Shown here piece after piece: positions 34,745 through 43,721 of a stretch of DNA of 64,000 bases. Position numbers and translations under genes: made by a program. The first letter of the stretch is position 1; the number at the start of each line of letters is the position of its first letter. This DNA is from Chryseobacterium sp. Lineage in GTDB: Bacteria; Bacteroidota; Bacteroidia; Flavobacteriales; Weeksellaceae. The stretch lies in the NCBI GenBank assembly GCA_031286615.1, contig JAITUA010000015.1, forward strand, positions 496,001 through 560,000, read 5' to 3'. Below the pieces are notes generated by a model. That model was not told the origin of the DNA. It searched no databases and saw only the letters and a program-made list of their open reading frames with translations.

Positions 34745-36592
34745 TTAAAGATTGTTTTCAATGGCACCCACATTTTCTCTGTAGAGCTCAAGAGGCTTGT
34801 TGAGTAAAACAGCAATGACCGTCATTTGCTTATCCAGCTTTTCCTTGGGAATATCAATGTAAATAATTCCCGGCCTGGCACTCCAGTACAGCTTATTGTA
34901 AATGGTATGTGAGAGCATTGTACCTTCTCCCACAACTCTGATTCTTGCAATCTCATTCTTTATTCCTTTAAGTGCAATCGGACCTGTAGGTGTTCCTTCT
35001 ACAAAAAGATAGAGTGTCTGTTTATCTTTTGATAATGCGCTCATTCCAGGATAATGTCCATCTGGTAATCCTTTCTCGGTTTCATAAAGTGCTTCCGCAT
35101 GTTTACTTATCCATTGCAGAGTTTCCTGATTGGTGTTGGGTGTTTTTTTTATTTTCATATCAAGCCCATCACTGGTTAGTCCTGATGAAGTTGGCAGATT
35201 ATGACCATTATATAGTGCATTGGCTATAGTATAGACTGCGTTCTGCGTATTTTTATCATCCATAATTTCTGCGAGAGGACGATCTTCCTTCTTAAAATCT
35301 TTCAAAAATAAAGGTGGGATATCAAAAGTAAGCTCTACAACGGTGACATCTTTATCAAATTTTACATTGGAAAAATTTAATGTCAGTGTTTTTTCAGCAT
35401 TATAGTCTGTTTTGATTACAGCAGAAGGATCTCCGATAACTTTTACTGAAGTAGGTTTTGTTCCCAGTCCATAAATCTTTGTGAAGTTTTTGGCTTCCTC
35501 CAGATAAAGGAATAATGACTTTTTTGTGGTGGATAAAGAAGATTTTCCTTTATAATTTTCAAAAGGAATTCCACGGGTTGTTTCATAAATGGCATGCTGA
35601 TTTTTGGAAGTCCAACGACCAAGATTTTTCAGAATTTCAATCTGTTCTTCGGGAATGGTGCCATCTGATCTGGGTCCGATATCAAGCAGGAGATTTCCTC
35701 CCATACTGATCACGTCTGCCAGGGTTCTGACAATCATATTAGGTGTTTTATAACTTTTATCGAAAGGTTGATATCCCCAGGAATCATTCATGGTATAACA
35801 AAGCTCCCAGTATGGATTTTGTGGTGGAACTACAGGAATTCCCTGTTCAGGAGTATCATAATCTCCATGAGTATTAAGTCTTGAATTGATAATGATATTG
35901 GAATTGTATTTCTTAAGCAGATCCAGCGTCTGAGTAGCTTTCCATTCCTCAGAAGTATGTTCCCAGTCTCCATCAAACCAAAGAAGGTCAGGCGAGTATT
36001 GAGAAGAAAGTTCATTAAGCTGGCTTTGATAATAGCTGATGAAATTCTGCCATCGTTTAGGGTCGTCTTTTATTTCGTACCGTTTTTTTGTCCGGGTGTT
36101 GATGTCATAATAAGGATGGCTCCAATCCGGCAAAGAGAAATAAAGTCCGGTTTTTAATCCTGAATTTTTCAAAGCGGAGACAAAAGGACTTAAAACATCT
36201 TTCTTAGCCAAAGACTGTCCTGGAATAGTAGTCGCTTTTTCAGCCTTAGAGTTCCACAATGAAACCCCGTCATGATGTTTGGTTGTAATAACAGCGTATT
36301 TTGCTCCGGATTCTTTAATAAGGTTTACCCATTGTTCCGGCTGATGTTTTGAAGCTGAAAAACCATTCAGCTGATTCATATAATTTTCGTGATTGATATA
36401 ATTGTTGAAAAATGACCATGATTCGGAGATTCCATTCACGGAGTAGATTCCCCAATGAATAAAAATACCCAGTTTGGCATTTTTAAACCATTCCATTTTC
36501 TTGCTGTTGTCAGCTGTTTGAACCTGTGCGTCGATAGTATAAGCCGATAATGTCAACCCAAGGAAAACAGCTTTAATCAGGCTGCTTTTCAT
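34745..36592 (-). CDS. Secreted alpha-L-fucosidase (GH29)
   Basis: About 615 residues from ATG 36592, which gives a good signal peptide (KSSLIKAVFLGLTLSAYTI, cut after DAQ). A further upstream ATG at 36664 adds 24 residues before it. The GH29 barrel is recognisable from KLGIFIHWGIYSVNG, YAVITTKHHDGVSLWNS and the nucleophile Asp in LLWFDGDW (about Asp207). NLLLDIGPRSDGTIPEEQ closes the barrel, followed by beta-rich C-terminal domains. It would release alpha-L-fucose from glycans in the periplasm or outside the cell. It stands alone, not in a SusC/SusD locus. Confidence 0.92.
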   Translation of the reverse strand: MKSSLIKAVFLGLTLSAYTIDAQVQTADNSKKMEWFKNAKLGIFIHWGIYSVNGISESWSFFNNYINHENYMNQLNGFSASKHQPEQWVNLIKESGAKYAVITTKHHDGVSLWNSKAEKATTIPGQSLAKKDVLSPFVSALKNSGLKTGLYFSLPDWSHPYYDINTRTKKRYEIKDDPKRWQNFISYYQSQLNELSSQYSPDLLWFDGDWEHTSEEWKATQTLDLLKKYNSNIIINSRLNTHGDYDTPEQGIPVVPPQNPYWELCYTMNDSWGYQPFDKSYKTPNMIVRTLADVISMGGNLLLDIGPRSDGTIPEEQIEILKNLGRWTSKNQHAIYETTRGIPFENYKGKSSLSTTKKSLFLYLEEAKNFTKIYGLGTKPTSVKVIGDPSAVIKTDYNAEKTLTLNFSNVKFDKDVTVVELTFDIPPLFLKDFKKEDRPLAEIMDDKNTQNAVYTIANALYNGHNLPTSSGLTSDGLDMKIKKTPNTNQETLQWISKHAEALYETEKGLPDGHYPGMSALSKDKQTLYLFVEGTPTGPIALKGIKNEIARIRVVGEGTMLSHTIYNKLYWSARPGIIYIDIPKEKLDKQMTVIAVLLNKPLELYRENVGAIENNL

Positions 36593-36848
36593 ATATAGTT
36601 TTATTTTATCATTAAATATAAATAAAGAAAGCATTACCGCAACAATTTCTTGATATTTACTCATAATTATTACCAGGGTGTTACCTTTATTATTGTATTT
36701 TTATGATTTTAATGAAAAATTACTAAATAATCCCCACTATGCAGACAAACCCTGACAAAAACAGGACAACCTCAACATATTGATGATTTCATAAGGTACG
36801 AATTTAGACATAAAAAGCCATAAATAAGTCATAAAGAGCTAAAGTTGA

Positions 36849-37195
36849 CGCTCTAAATCGTACAATTTAGGCTATGTTGATTTTTTGGAAAAAGTAATTC
36901 CTGACAGTGTGATTTTTTATACTTTGACCTGCCATACTTGATTACTTGCAGTGAGTGTAACAAATTATGGAATAAACAAAACGAAAGGCAGTTGGTAAAA
37001 ACATTGCATGAATTAAACAGGGGAAATATTCGTTTTGCCTGTTCAAATGTTGTTGTTTACAAAGGAAAAGAGAATACAATTTTTAATGATTGGGCAAAAG
37101 ATTACAATGTAACCCCGATCAGGAGTAACTATATCAGTTATCACGATAACAGCGTAAAAACATTTACGGAAGTTTTAGTTAAGAATTATGAATAA
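36849..37195 (+). pseudogene. Decayed C-terminal remnant of a D12-class DNA adenine methylase
   Basis: A frame at 36938-37195 reads NKLWNKQNERQLVKTLHELN, then RGNIRFACSNVVVYKG and NSVKTFTEVLVKNYE, the C-terminal third of Dam-like D12 N6-adenine methylases (conserved FxxSN and EVLxxNY). Upstream, SYNLGYVDFLEKVIPDSVIF (from 36855) is in a different frame, and the catalytic DPPY survives only as DLPY. The target-recognition and AdoMet-binding parts are missing. So the gene is 5'-deleted and frameshifted. Its stop overlaps an ATG (37190) of a 28-codon frame that may be the stump of a following gene. Confidence 0.6.
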
Positions 37196-37314
37196 TCCAG
37201 TGGGTGGGACTTTGCGATGGATACCGAAACAATGCAAAAAAATTGGTGTATCTCAAAAATGCAATAGATTGTAAAAATGAAACATACAAATAAAAAGGAT
37301 TAATAAAGTAAAAA

Positions 37315-37345
37315 TTTGTGTATAACTAAAAAGTAAATATCTTTG
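37315..37345 (+). promoter_or_regulatory. Consensus Bacteroidota promoter of the T6SS locus
   Basis: TTTG (37315-37318), 19 nt, then TATCTTTG (37338-37345) fit the TTTG-N19-TAnnTTTG consensus. Start codon of the first T6SS-locus gene lies 22 bp further on. Confidence 0.75.
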
Positions 37346-37367
37346 TAAGAAACACAACAAAAACCTA

Positions 37368-38432
37368 ATGAAGAAAAAGTATGCCAATTTCTTACCCAAT
37401 ATTGATCCTAAAATCTATATAAGCTTCGGAATTATTCTACTTTTAAGCTTAATTTTTTTACTGTACCAGTACCTTCGCCATGTTGACTGTGAAAATGCCA
37501 ACTATTACATTCATGCGGATGAATATATCGTTAACAAAGTAGTCGAGTTCAATGACAATACCAAAGGAGCAACTTCTTGGGAGTGGGATTTTGGGGATAG
37601 TACTGTGGTAGACCGCAGACAGCGTACCCTTCATTCTTATAAGAAGCCTGGCGAATATATCGTAAAGCTGAAGATCAACGGAAACTGCACCCATGAAAAG
37701 TTAGTTACCATTACCAGCATCAGCCAGCAGACCGGTTATCTTCCTATTATTATGGCTCCGGATGTTGCAACCGTTGGAGAAAATGTTTATTTCAATGCAG
37801 AAAAAGAAGGTGGCGAATCCTGGGAATGGAGCTTTGGGGAAACAGCCAGTACTGATGCCTTAGGAAAATCGCCTGTTTATAAATTCAAAACAACAGGAGA
37901 TAAAAAAATTACGCTTATTGTCAACGGAGATGTAGAACATACCGCTGTAAAAACCATTTATGTCGCTCCGAAGACTATCAAGGCAAAACAGAAAATTGAT
38001 ATTAAATCATACGAATTTGAAAAGTCTCATTCCTCATTTTCATTACCTATGGGAGATGCGCAAAAAGATCCGCTGGTTGATATGTTGCAATACATTCCTG
38101 TTTCTCCAAAAACAAAATCCAAAAAAGATTCCATAATAGCCGCTAAAAAAGCTCCTGAAATCTCTAACGAGCAATTTCAGCTATTACTTAACCAAGTCGC
38201 TACACAGGCAAAAACAAAGGATGATTTTAAAGATTACCTCTGTGGAAAATACGATATTCCTGTAGTTGCTAATGATGAAAAGCTGATTCCTTTTGATCAG
38301 TTCTGCCAGAATATTGCAGGAAATAAAATAAAAATTACGGCATTACGCCTGAATAAAGATGCTAATAACTGTGTTCAGAATATCAACATCCATTATAAGG
38401 TGAAAAAATGGATGATCTGGATGAAAGAATAA
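37368..38432 (+). CDS. PKD-domain inner-membrane protein of the T6SSiii (TssP candidate)
   Basis: A 354-residue protein. One transmembrane helix near the N-terminus (about 17-35, SFGIILLLSLIFLLYQYL) is followed by two PKD-like beta-sandwich repeats: GATSWEWDFGDSTVVDR and GGESWEWSFGETASTD. A Lys-rich linker and a 100-residue C-terminal domain complete it. Topology is a short cytosolic N-terminus with a large periplasmic part. It is the first gene of the T6SS transcript, 25 bp before tssH. Its place and topology suggest TssP, part of the TssNQOPR trans-envelope complex that replaces TssJLM, but I cannot prove that assignment from sequence. Confidence 0.6.
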   Translation: MKKKYANFLPNIDPKIYISFGIILLLSLIFLLYQYLRHVDCENANYYIHADEYIVNKVVEFNDNTKGATSWEWDFGDSTVVDRRQRTLHSYKKPGEYIVKLKINGNCTHEKLVTITSISQQTGYLPIIMAPDVATVGENVYFNAEKEGGESWEWSFGETASTDALGKSPVYKFKTTGDKKITLIVNGDVEHTAVKTIYVAPKTIKAKQKIDIKSYEFEKSHSSFSLPMGDAQKDPLVDMLQYIPVSPKTKSKKDSIIAAKKAPEISNEQFQLLLNQVATQAKTKDDFKDYLCGKYDIPVVANDEKLIPFDQFCQNIAGNKIKITALRLNKDANNCVQNINIHYKVKKWMIWMKE

Positions 38433-38457
38433 AAAAACAAAAACACAAAATTTTAAG

Positions 38458-40932
38458 ATGAATCAACAAACCACCTATGATCAGGAAGTAGCCAAAGCAC
38501 TCAATATAGCTCAAAAAATAGGACGAGAAAATCTAAATGCCCATTATTCAGGAGCACACCTGTTAAAAGCAATGCTTAACAGGGATTTATCATTGTTAAA
38601 GCAATTGGAAGCATTGGGTATTGATGTTTTTTATCTGGAAGAATGGGCGGAAGTACGCATTGAAGAGCTCCCTAAATCTCCTAATAAATATTCCTGTGAA
38701 CCTGACGAAATCATTGACGAAATTTTTGCGGAGGCAGATGCCGTTAGAGAGCTTTTAGCTGAAGAAGAGATTTCTCTATTCGCTGTAATGGTTTCTATCA
38801 GCTCTCCGGGAGTGGCATTTAATTTTGACCAGATGAAAACCTTTCCGGTTTCCCGAAATGAATTGCTAAAGGATGTATCCACATTCGGTGGAACGCAGGA
38901 AAATATAATAGCAGAATCATCTAAAAAAAACAGCAAAGGATTTATTCAGAAATACTGCATTAACAAAAAAGAGCAAGTTAAAAAGAAAAACAGAAAAGAG
39001 CTTCTTGTAGGCAGGGATACAGAGATCAATAAGATCACAGAAATCTTATGCCGTTTCAGTAAACAGAATGTTTTGGTTATTGGTGATCATGGTGTTGGAA
39101 AAACTGCACTTATCGAAGGATTTGTTCAGAAAGTTCTTTTAAAACAGATTCCCGACATTCTTTCCGAAGTGGAAATTTTCGAGCTGGATATGGGTGCTCT
39201 TATTGCCGGTGCTTCTTACAAAGGGGAAATTGAAGACCGTATCAAGAACATTGCTTTGGAACTGAAATCCATTCCTAAAGCGGTATTAATCATTGAAGAA
39301 TTTCATTCTTTATTCGGAAGCCACGGGTCAGATTCGGGAGTTGTGAATTTATTGAAAAGTGAATTGTCTAACGGACTGACCATTATCTCCACTTCTACGA
39401 TTGAAGAATACACCAAGAAAATTGAAAAAGAACAAGGCTTGACAGGAATGTTCGAGCTTCTGAAGCTGGAAGAAACCGATGATGAGATGCATTTCAGAAT
39501 GCTGAAACAAACATTAGAGGATTACCAGCTTCATCATAAGATCACAATAGACGATGATACGATGAAAGAGGCAATCCGTCTTTCCAAAAGATATATGAAA
39601 GAAAAAAGCCTGCCTGCATCTGCTATTGATTTGATAGACCATACAATGTCGGTTCTTAAAACTGCCGGAGAATCTTTTTTAAAGGAAAGAAATCATCTGG
39701 TAACGAAAATCATTTATCTGGAAGACAACACCAACAATTATACGGAAGAAGAACGGAAAATGCATTCCGACTGGCTGTTGAAGGATTTAATTGAGAAAAC
39801 GAAATATCTCATCAGTACATCAGATACAGAGCAGGAGGAAAAAGAGCTTCCGAAATTTGAAAATGCGGACGAAACTCTAAAATTTTCCAGAGAACTGATC
39901 GAAAAAACGGAAAAAATAGCTCAGGAAAAAAGAACCCATATCACGGAGTTCGATTTAGGCTTGATTATTTCCCAAAAAACGAATATTCCGATTGGTAAGC
40001 TAAAAGAAGAAGAAAAGCAAAAACTGAACGAAATGGAGGGTGTACTTGCCCGAAGAGTAGTCGGACAGGATCATGCGATTACTATTGTTTCGGAAGCCGT
40101 TTTGGAAACCCGTTCAGGGCTGAGCAAAGCAGGACAGCCAATTGGCTCATTTTTCTTTCTCGGACCAACAGGAACCGGAAAAACCGAATTGGCGAAATCC
40201 CTTGCCGAGTTTCTATTCCAGGATGAAAATGCGATTATCCGTTTTGATATGTCAGAATTCAAAGAGGAACATTCCGCAGCACTTTTGTATGGAGCTCCTC
40301 CGGGATATGTCGGTTATGAAGAAGGCGGACTTTTGGTCAATAAAATCCGTCAAAGACCGTATTCCATTGTATTGTTTGATGAAATCGAAAAAGCACACAC
40401 ATCCGTATTCGATGTTTTTCTACAGATTATGGACGAAGGAAAGTTGCATGACCGATTGGGGAAAGAAGGTGATTTTTCCAATGCCATTATTCTGTTTACT
40501 TCCAATATCGGTTCTGAATTTATTGTAGAATCTTTTGGTAAAGGAGAAATACCGCCTTCTTCAAAACTATTGGAAATGATGAGCCGTTTCTTCCGTCCCG
40601 AGTTTTTAGGAAGACTTACCGAAACCATTCCGTTTGCACCGATCAGCAAGGACAATGCCTTGAAAATTTTTGAAATTCATTTGAAAAAAGAATTACTGGA
40701 TCTGGCTAAAAATCTCAATATAGAATTAGTCATTACCCAGGAAGCCAAAGAATACCTTTCCACAGAAGGGTACGATATTAAATACGGTGCAAGACCTTTA
40801 AAGGGGGTTATCCGCGGAAGATTAAGAAGACCATTAGCAAAGAAAATTGTTGCAGGAGAGTTTAAAGACGGTGATACAGTAGAAGTTTCATTGGTGGATA
40901 ATGATTTGGTCTGGAAAAAAACTATAAATTAA
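38458..40932 (+). CDS. tssH: T6SS sheath-disassembly ATPase TssH (ClpV-like)
   Basis: An 824-residue Clp/Hsp100 protein with two AAA+ modules that would recycle contracted TssB/TssC sheath. N-domain about 1-150 (HYSGAHLLKAMLNR). First Walker A VIGDHGVGKTALIEG (about 207-221), with an unusual first Walker B VLIIEEFHSLFG in place of the common FIDEIH. Second Walker A FFLGPTGTGKTELAK (about 563-577) and Walker B IVLFDEIEKAH. The ending KYGARPLKGVIRGRLRRPLA is Clp-typical. Neighbours are all T6SS genes, which distinguishes it from ClpB/ClpC. Confidence 0.93.
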   Translation: MNQQTTYDQEVAKALNIAQKIGRENLNAHYSGAHLLKAMLNRDLSLLKQLEALGIDVFYLEEWAEVRIEELPKSPNKYSCEPDEIIDEIFAEADAVRELLAEEEISLFAVMVSISSPGVAFNFDQMKTFPVSRNELLKDVSTFGGTQENIIAESSKKNSKGFIQKYCINKKEQVKKKNRKELLVGRDTEINKITEILCRFSKQNVLVIGDHGVGKTALIEGFVQKVLLKQIPDILSEVEIFELDMGALIAGASYKGEIEDRIKNIALELKSIPKAVLIIEEFHSLFGSHGSDSGVVNLLKSELSNGLTIISTSTIEEYTKKIEKEQGLTGMFELLKLEETDDEMHFRMLKQTLEDYQLHHKITIDDDTMKEAIRLSKRYMKEKSLPASAIDLIDHTMSVLKTAGESFLKERNHLVTKIIYLEDNTNNYTEEERKMHSDWLLKDLIEKTKYLISTSDTEQEEKELPKFENADETLKFSRELIEKTEKIAQEKRTHITEFDLGLIISQKTNIPIGKLKEEEKQKLNEMEGVLARRVVGQDHAITIVSEAVLETRSGLSKAGQPIGSFFFLGPTGTGKTELAKSLAEFLFQDENAIIRFDMSEFKEEHSAALLYGAPPGYVGYEEGGLLVNKIRQRPYSIVLFDEIEKAHTSVFDVFLQIMDEGKLHDRLGKEGDFSNAIILFTSNIGSEFIVESFGKGEIPPSSKLLEMMSRFFRPEFLGRLTETIPFAPISKDNALKIFEIHLKKELLDLAKNLNIELVITQEAKEYLSTEGYDIKYGARPLKGVIRGRLRRPLAKKIVAGEFKDGDTVEVSLVDNDLVWKKTIN

Positions 40933-41113
40933 TACATTATATAAATTGAAATAAAAATTGAATATTATTTACAAACTATATGCTATTGATGAAAATGAAT
41001 ATTGTTTATTAATAATATAATACATTATTACTGAAAAATCTATATTATTAAATTGTGATGAATTTAGAATTTTCTTTAATTTTTTATCAATTTTTAGGCC
41101 AAAAGTTTGTTTA

Positions 41114-41147
41114 TTGACAATGTTTTATTGATAAATTGTTATATTTG
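41114..41147 (+). promoter_or_regulatory. Second promoter within the T6SS locus
   Basis: TTG (41114-41116), 23 nt, then TATATTTG (41140-41147). It would start transcription about 10 nt before ATG 41163, in the 230-bp gap after tssH. Confidence 0.5.
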
Positions 41148-41162
41148 TTGAAAACCAAATTG

Positions 41163-41810
41163 ATGAAACCTGATAAGCTATTTTACATAGTCATCTCTTC
41201 GATATTTTGTATCGTTGCCTTTTCATGCAGTAGTAAAAAGTACATCAAAGAAATCCCCTATAATTATTCATCTGACGAATTTTCCCAAATTGTTCAGAAG
41301 GATAAAGAAAGATCTGATTTCAAATATTCTGTTGTGGATGATAATCCACAGGGACTTAGTGATGATGTTTTAAAGGTCAAGGAGAAATATTCCATTATTT
41401 TAGAGGTAATGCCAAAGGAGATCCGGGATTACAAGCTGTATTCCTATATTGATGAGTGGATAGGCACCCCTTACAGAAAACAAATGCTGGAAAAACAGGT
41501 CGGCGCAGATGCTTCTTATTTCGTACAGGCACTTTTCAGTGATGTGTACGGAGAAACATTCTCCAAGACTCCTGATGGAATTTTCCGTTCCAAATCTATA
41601 CAGCTGTTTACCGGAAGAGCCTTTTTAAAAGAAGGTGATATTTTGTTTTTCAGATATGACAAATTCCATCCTATTTCGGATGTAGGAATTTATCTTCACA
41701 ATGACAGGATTCTGGCCTGTACGGCTAAAGGGCTTCAAATTTACAATTTCAATGATGAATACTTCCAGCTTCGGTATGTAGCAGCGGGAAGGTTAAAAGA
41801 AAAGCAATAG
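41163..41810 (+). CDS. NlpC/P60-like lipoprotein lacking catalytic residues (TssQ candidate)
   Basis: A 215-residue lipoprotein: signal peptide with lipobox VAFSC (Cys22). I start at ATG 41163 because the promoter and signal peptide fit it better than ATG 41136. The C-terminal half has the NlpC/P60 outline: EWIGTPYRKQ, GADASYFVQALFSDVYGE, EGDILFFRYDKFHPISDVGIYLHN. But the catalytic Cys of DCSG(F/Y) is Ala117, and the His of SHVGIY is Asp173, so it should be hydrolytically dead. It probably binds the cell wall or anchors the trans-envelope complex. TssQ is the lipoprotein of T6SSiii, so this may be it (inference). Confidence 0.72.
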   Translation: MKPDKLFYIVISSIFCIVAFSCSSKKYIKEIPYNYSSDEFSQIVQKDKERSDFKYSVVDDNPQGLSDDVLKVKEKYSIILEVMPKEIRDYKLYSYIDEWIGTPYRKQMLEKQVGADASYFVQALFSDVYGETFSKTPDGIFRSKSIQLFTGRAFLKEGDILFFRYDKFHPISDVGIYLHNDRILACTAKGLQIYNFNDEYFQLRYVAAGRLKEKQ

Positions 41811-41813
41811 TTT

Positions 41814-42749
41814 ATGGAGCATCTGGAACAAATCGCAAAACTTATCAGGACACTGAAAGATGATATCAGAGCCGAAGTGATCGTTAATGACCTACAGGAG
41901 CAAAATGATATCGGGCAGGAACAATATGTGATCCGTAACGAAGGGCAATTTTCCAGGGCATATCGGTTTGATGTGCTGGATTCGCAGGTTATTGACTACA
42001 ATTATGACAGTACCCAGATATTGAGCTTAAATCTATCAAGGGACAGCATGTATGATATACTTCCGGAAAATATTTTTCATTTCTCTAAAAGTGATACTCC
42101 GGGAAAGGATATAGATATCATGATAAAGGAATATAATGAGCAGAAGAAACAGCAGAAAGCAGCAAGAACATTTTTTCAGCCTTTTGAAAATGAATTGTTC
42201 AGATGTGGTGTAAAAACGGAAAACTTTGAAAGTCTTTTTCTCTCTGAGCTCAATGGCAGCAAAGTTCCGGGTATGTTTTATGACTTCTGGAATATCAGCC
42301 GGGATTTCCCGCCGCTTTTGGTTTCCAAATTTATAAGGCTGCTGCCTTTTGCGTATAAAATTGTAGGAAACATTTCCCTTGCAACGCATATTCTTTCTGT
42401 CCTGCTGGAAGAGCCTGTAGAAGTCAGCTACAGGGATTATCAGCAGTATGCAGATGAAAGCCAGGGAATTTCTCTGGGTAAAACCCACCTTGGATTGGAT
42501 ACTATTACAGGTACCCGTTATGATGATTATTCCTGCCATTTGGATATTAAGATCGGACCTTTGGGAAAATCATCGTTGAAAGACTTTATTCATGAGGGGA
42601 ATAAAAAGAAGTTTACAGAAATGTTTTACGAGCATTTCTTTCCGATAGAAGTAGAAATAAAAACAGTTATCCTACTTCCGAAAGATAAGCAGAAATTTGA
42701 GTTTAATACTATGGAAGCACCCGTTTTGGGCTATAATACGAGCATATGA
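41814..42749 (+). CDS. tssG: T6SS baseplate subunit TssG
   Basis: A 311-residue protein with TssG-like features: the C-terminal GKTHLGLDTITGTRYDDY followed by LDIKIGPLGKSSLKDFI and an ending VEIKTVILLPKDK. In other systems TssG joins two TssF copies in each baseplate wedge. It starts 3 bp after the lipoprotein stop and overlaps tssN by 4 bp (ATGA), so translation is probably coupled. Divergent from proteobacterial TssG. Confidence 0.78.
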   Translation: MEHLEQIAKLIRTLKDDIRAEVIVNDLQEQNDIGQEQYVIRNEGQFSRAYRFDVLDSQVIDYNYDSTQILSLNLSRDSMYDILPENIFHFSKSDTPGKDIDIMIKEYNEQKKQQKAARTFFQPFENELFRCGVKTENFESLFLSELNGSKVPGMFYDFWNISRDFPPLLVSKFIRLLPFAYKIVGNISLATHILSVLLEEPVEVSYRDYQQYADESQGISLGKTHLGLDTITGTRYDDYSCHLDIKIGPLGKSSLKDFIHEGNKKKFTEMFYEHFFPIEVEIKTVILLPKDKQKFEFNTMEAPVLGYNTSI

Positions 42750-43711
42750 ACAATATAAAGAAATACTTTACCAATTTATTTGACCCTCAGCTGCTGGTCA
42801 TTGTCCTTGTGGTGATTGCGGTATGTATCATTCTCACGATGATTTTTTCACAGAAAACGGCAGAGTTCAAACAGAAATACCGTTCTAAATTTTACATTTA
42901 CCTTTTTTCGTTTGCTTTTGTTTATGCTATTATTGCGCTATTAGGATACAATAAGCTTTTTCAGGATAATAACCTTTATGAGTTCGTTTTTTATCAGGTA
43001 TGTTCCCTGATTATAGGAATTATTCATTGCTACGCATACAGAGGATATTTTGAAAAATTCAGTTCTAAGAAACCGGGGAACGAATACCTGTTTGCTCTTT
43101 TGTCAGTATGCTTTGCGTCTGTTCCGTTTATGCTCATCTATACTTTTCTCAATGGGACGGATCTTGTGTATCTGATGTTGGGGCACTTCATTGTGTTTTT
43201 CATCCCGACTTTCCTTAACGATACATTTAACCGTGCCATGAACATTCCTCCCAAGGTATATGTTACGTGGCAGTTTCCGGAGAATTACAAAGAAAATATC
43301 GGGCTCAGTGATGAAGAATGGCGGGATATGGTGGTATTTACCTATGTGATGGATAAAGATAAGAAAGCTTCTAAATTTAGTATTTACCGTGCCAAGGGAC
43401 CGACAAGAATAGATTTTGGAAGGCTTTTCTACAACTTTGTTGTGGATTATAATCAAAGACATCCGGGCGAAGAAATACAGATTGAGGATGAAAACGGGCT
43501 TTTCGACTGGGTATTCTTCCTTCAGCCGAAATGGTATGAAGTGACAAAATATATTGACCCTAAACTTACCTTGTATATGAACGGTATCGAAGAAAACAGC
43601 GTAGTTTTCTGTATGAGAACGGATCAGGTGATGAAAAATAAAATTCAAAATCCTAAAACGGATTTTGAATTTAATAAGGAAAAGGATAATGAAAGAATTG
43701 TAAGCGAATAA
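42746..43711 (+). CDS. tssN: T6SSiii inner-membrane protein TssN
   Basis: A 321-residue protein with five hydrophobic helices in its N-terminal 160 residues (LLVIVLVVIAVCIILTMIFS, YIYLFSFAFVYAIIALLGY, FYQVCSLIIGIIHCYAY, LFALLSVCFASVPFMLIYTF, VYLMLGHFIVFFIPTFL). A soluble domain follows, with KVYVTWQFPENYKENIG and RPTRIDFGRLF-like elements. TssN is specific to T6SSiii, where it belongs to the trans-envelope complex. Neighbours and topology fit well. Confidence 0.82.
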   Translation: MNNIKKYFTNLFDPQLLVIVLVVIAVCIILTMIFSQKTAEFKQKYRSKFYIYLFSFAFVYAIIALLGYNKLFQDNNLYEFVFYQVCSLIIGIIHCYAYRGYFEKFSSKKPGNEYLFALLSVCFASVPFMLIYTFLNGTDLVYLMLGHFIVFFIPTFLNDTFNRAMNIPPKVYVTWQFPENYKENIGLSDEEWRDMVVFTYVMDKDKKASKFSIYRAKGPTRIDFGRLFYNFVVDYNQRHPGEEIQIEDENGLFDWVFFLQPKWYEVTKYIDPKLTLYMNGIEENSVVFCMRTDQVMKNKIQNPKTDFEFNKEKDNERIVSE

Positions 43712-43721
43712 AAACAAATTT

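Noticed and set aside
38458-40932. ClpB or ClpC chaperone rather than TssH
   Set aside because: The gene lies between T6SS-specific genes in tight spacing, and the first Walker B is degenerate, unlike housekeeping ClpB/ClpC.
43103-43717. 204-codon minus-strand frame opposite tssN
   Set aside because: An antisense reading of transmembrane-coding DNA. The plus-strand protein has the correct topology and operon overlap.
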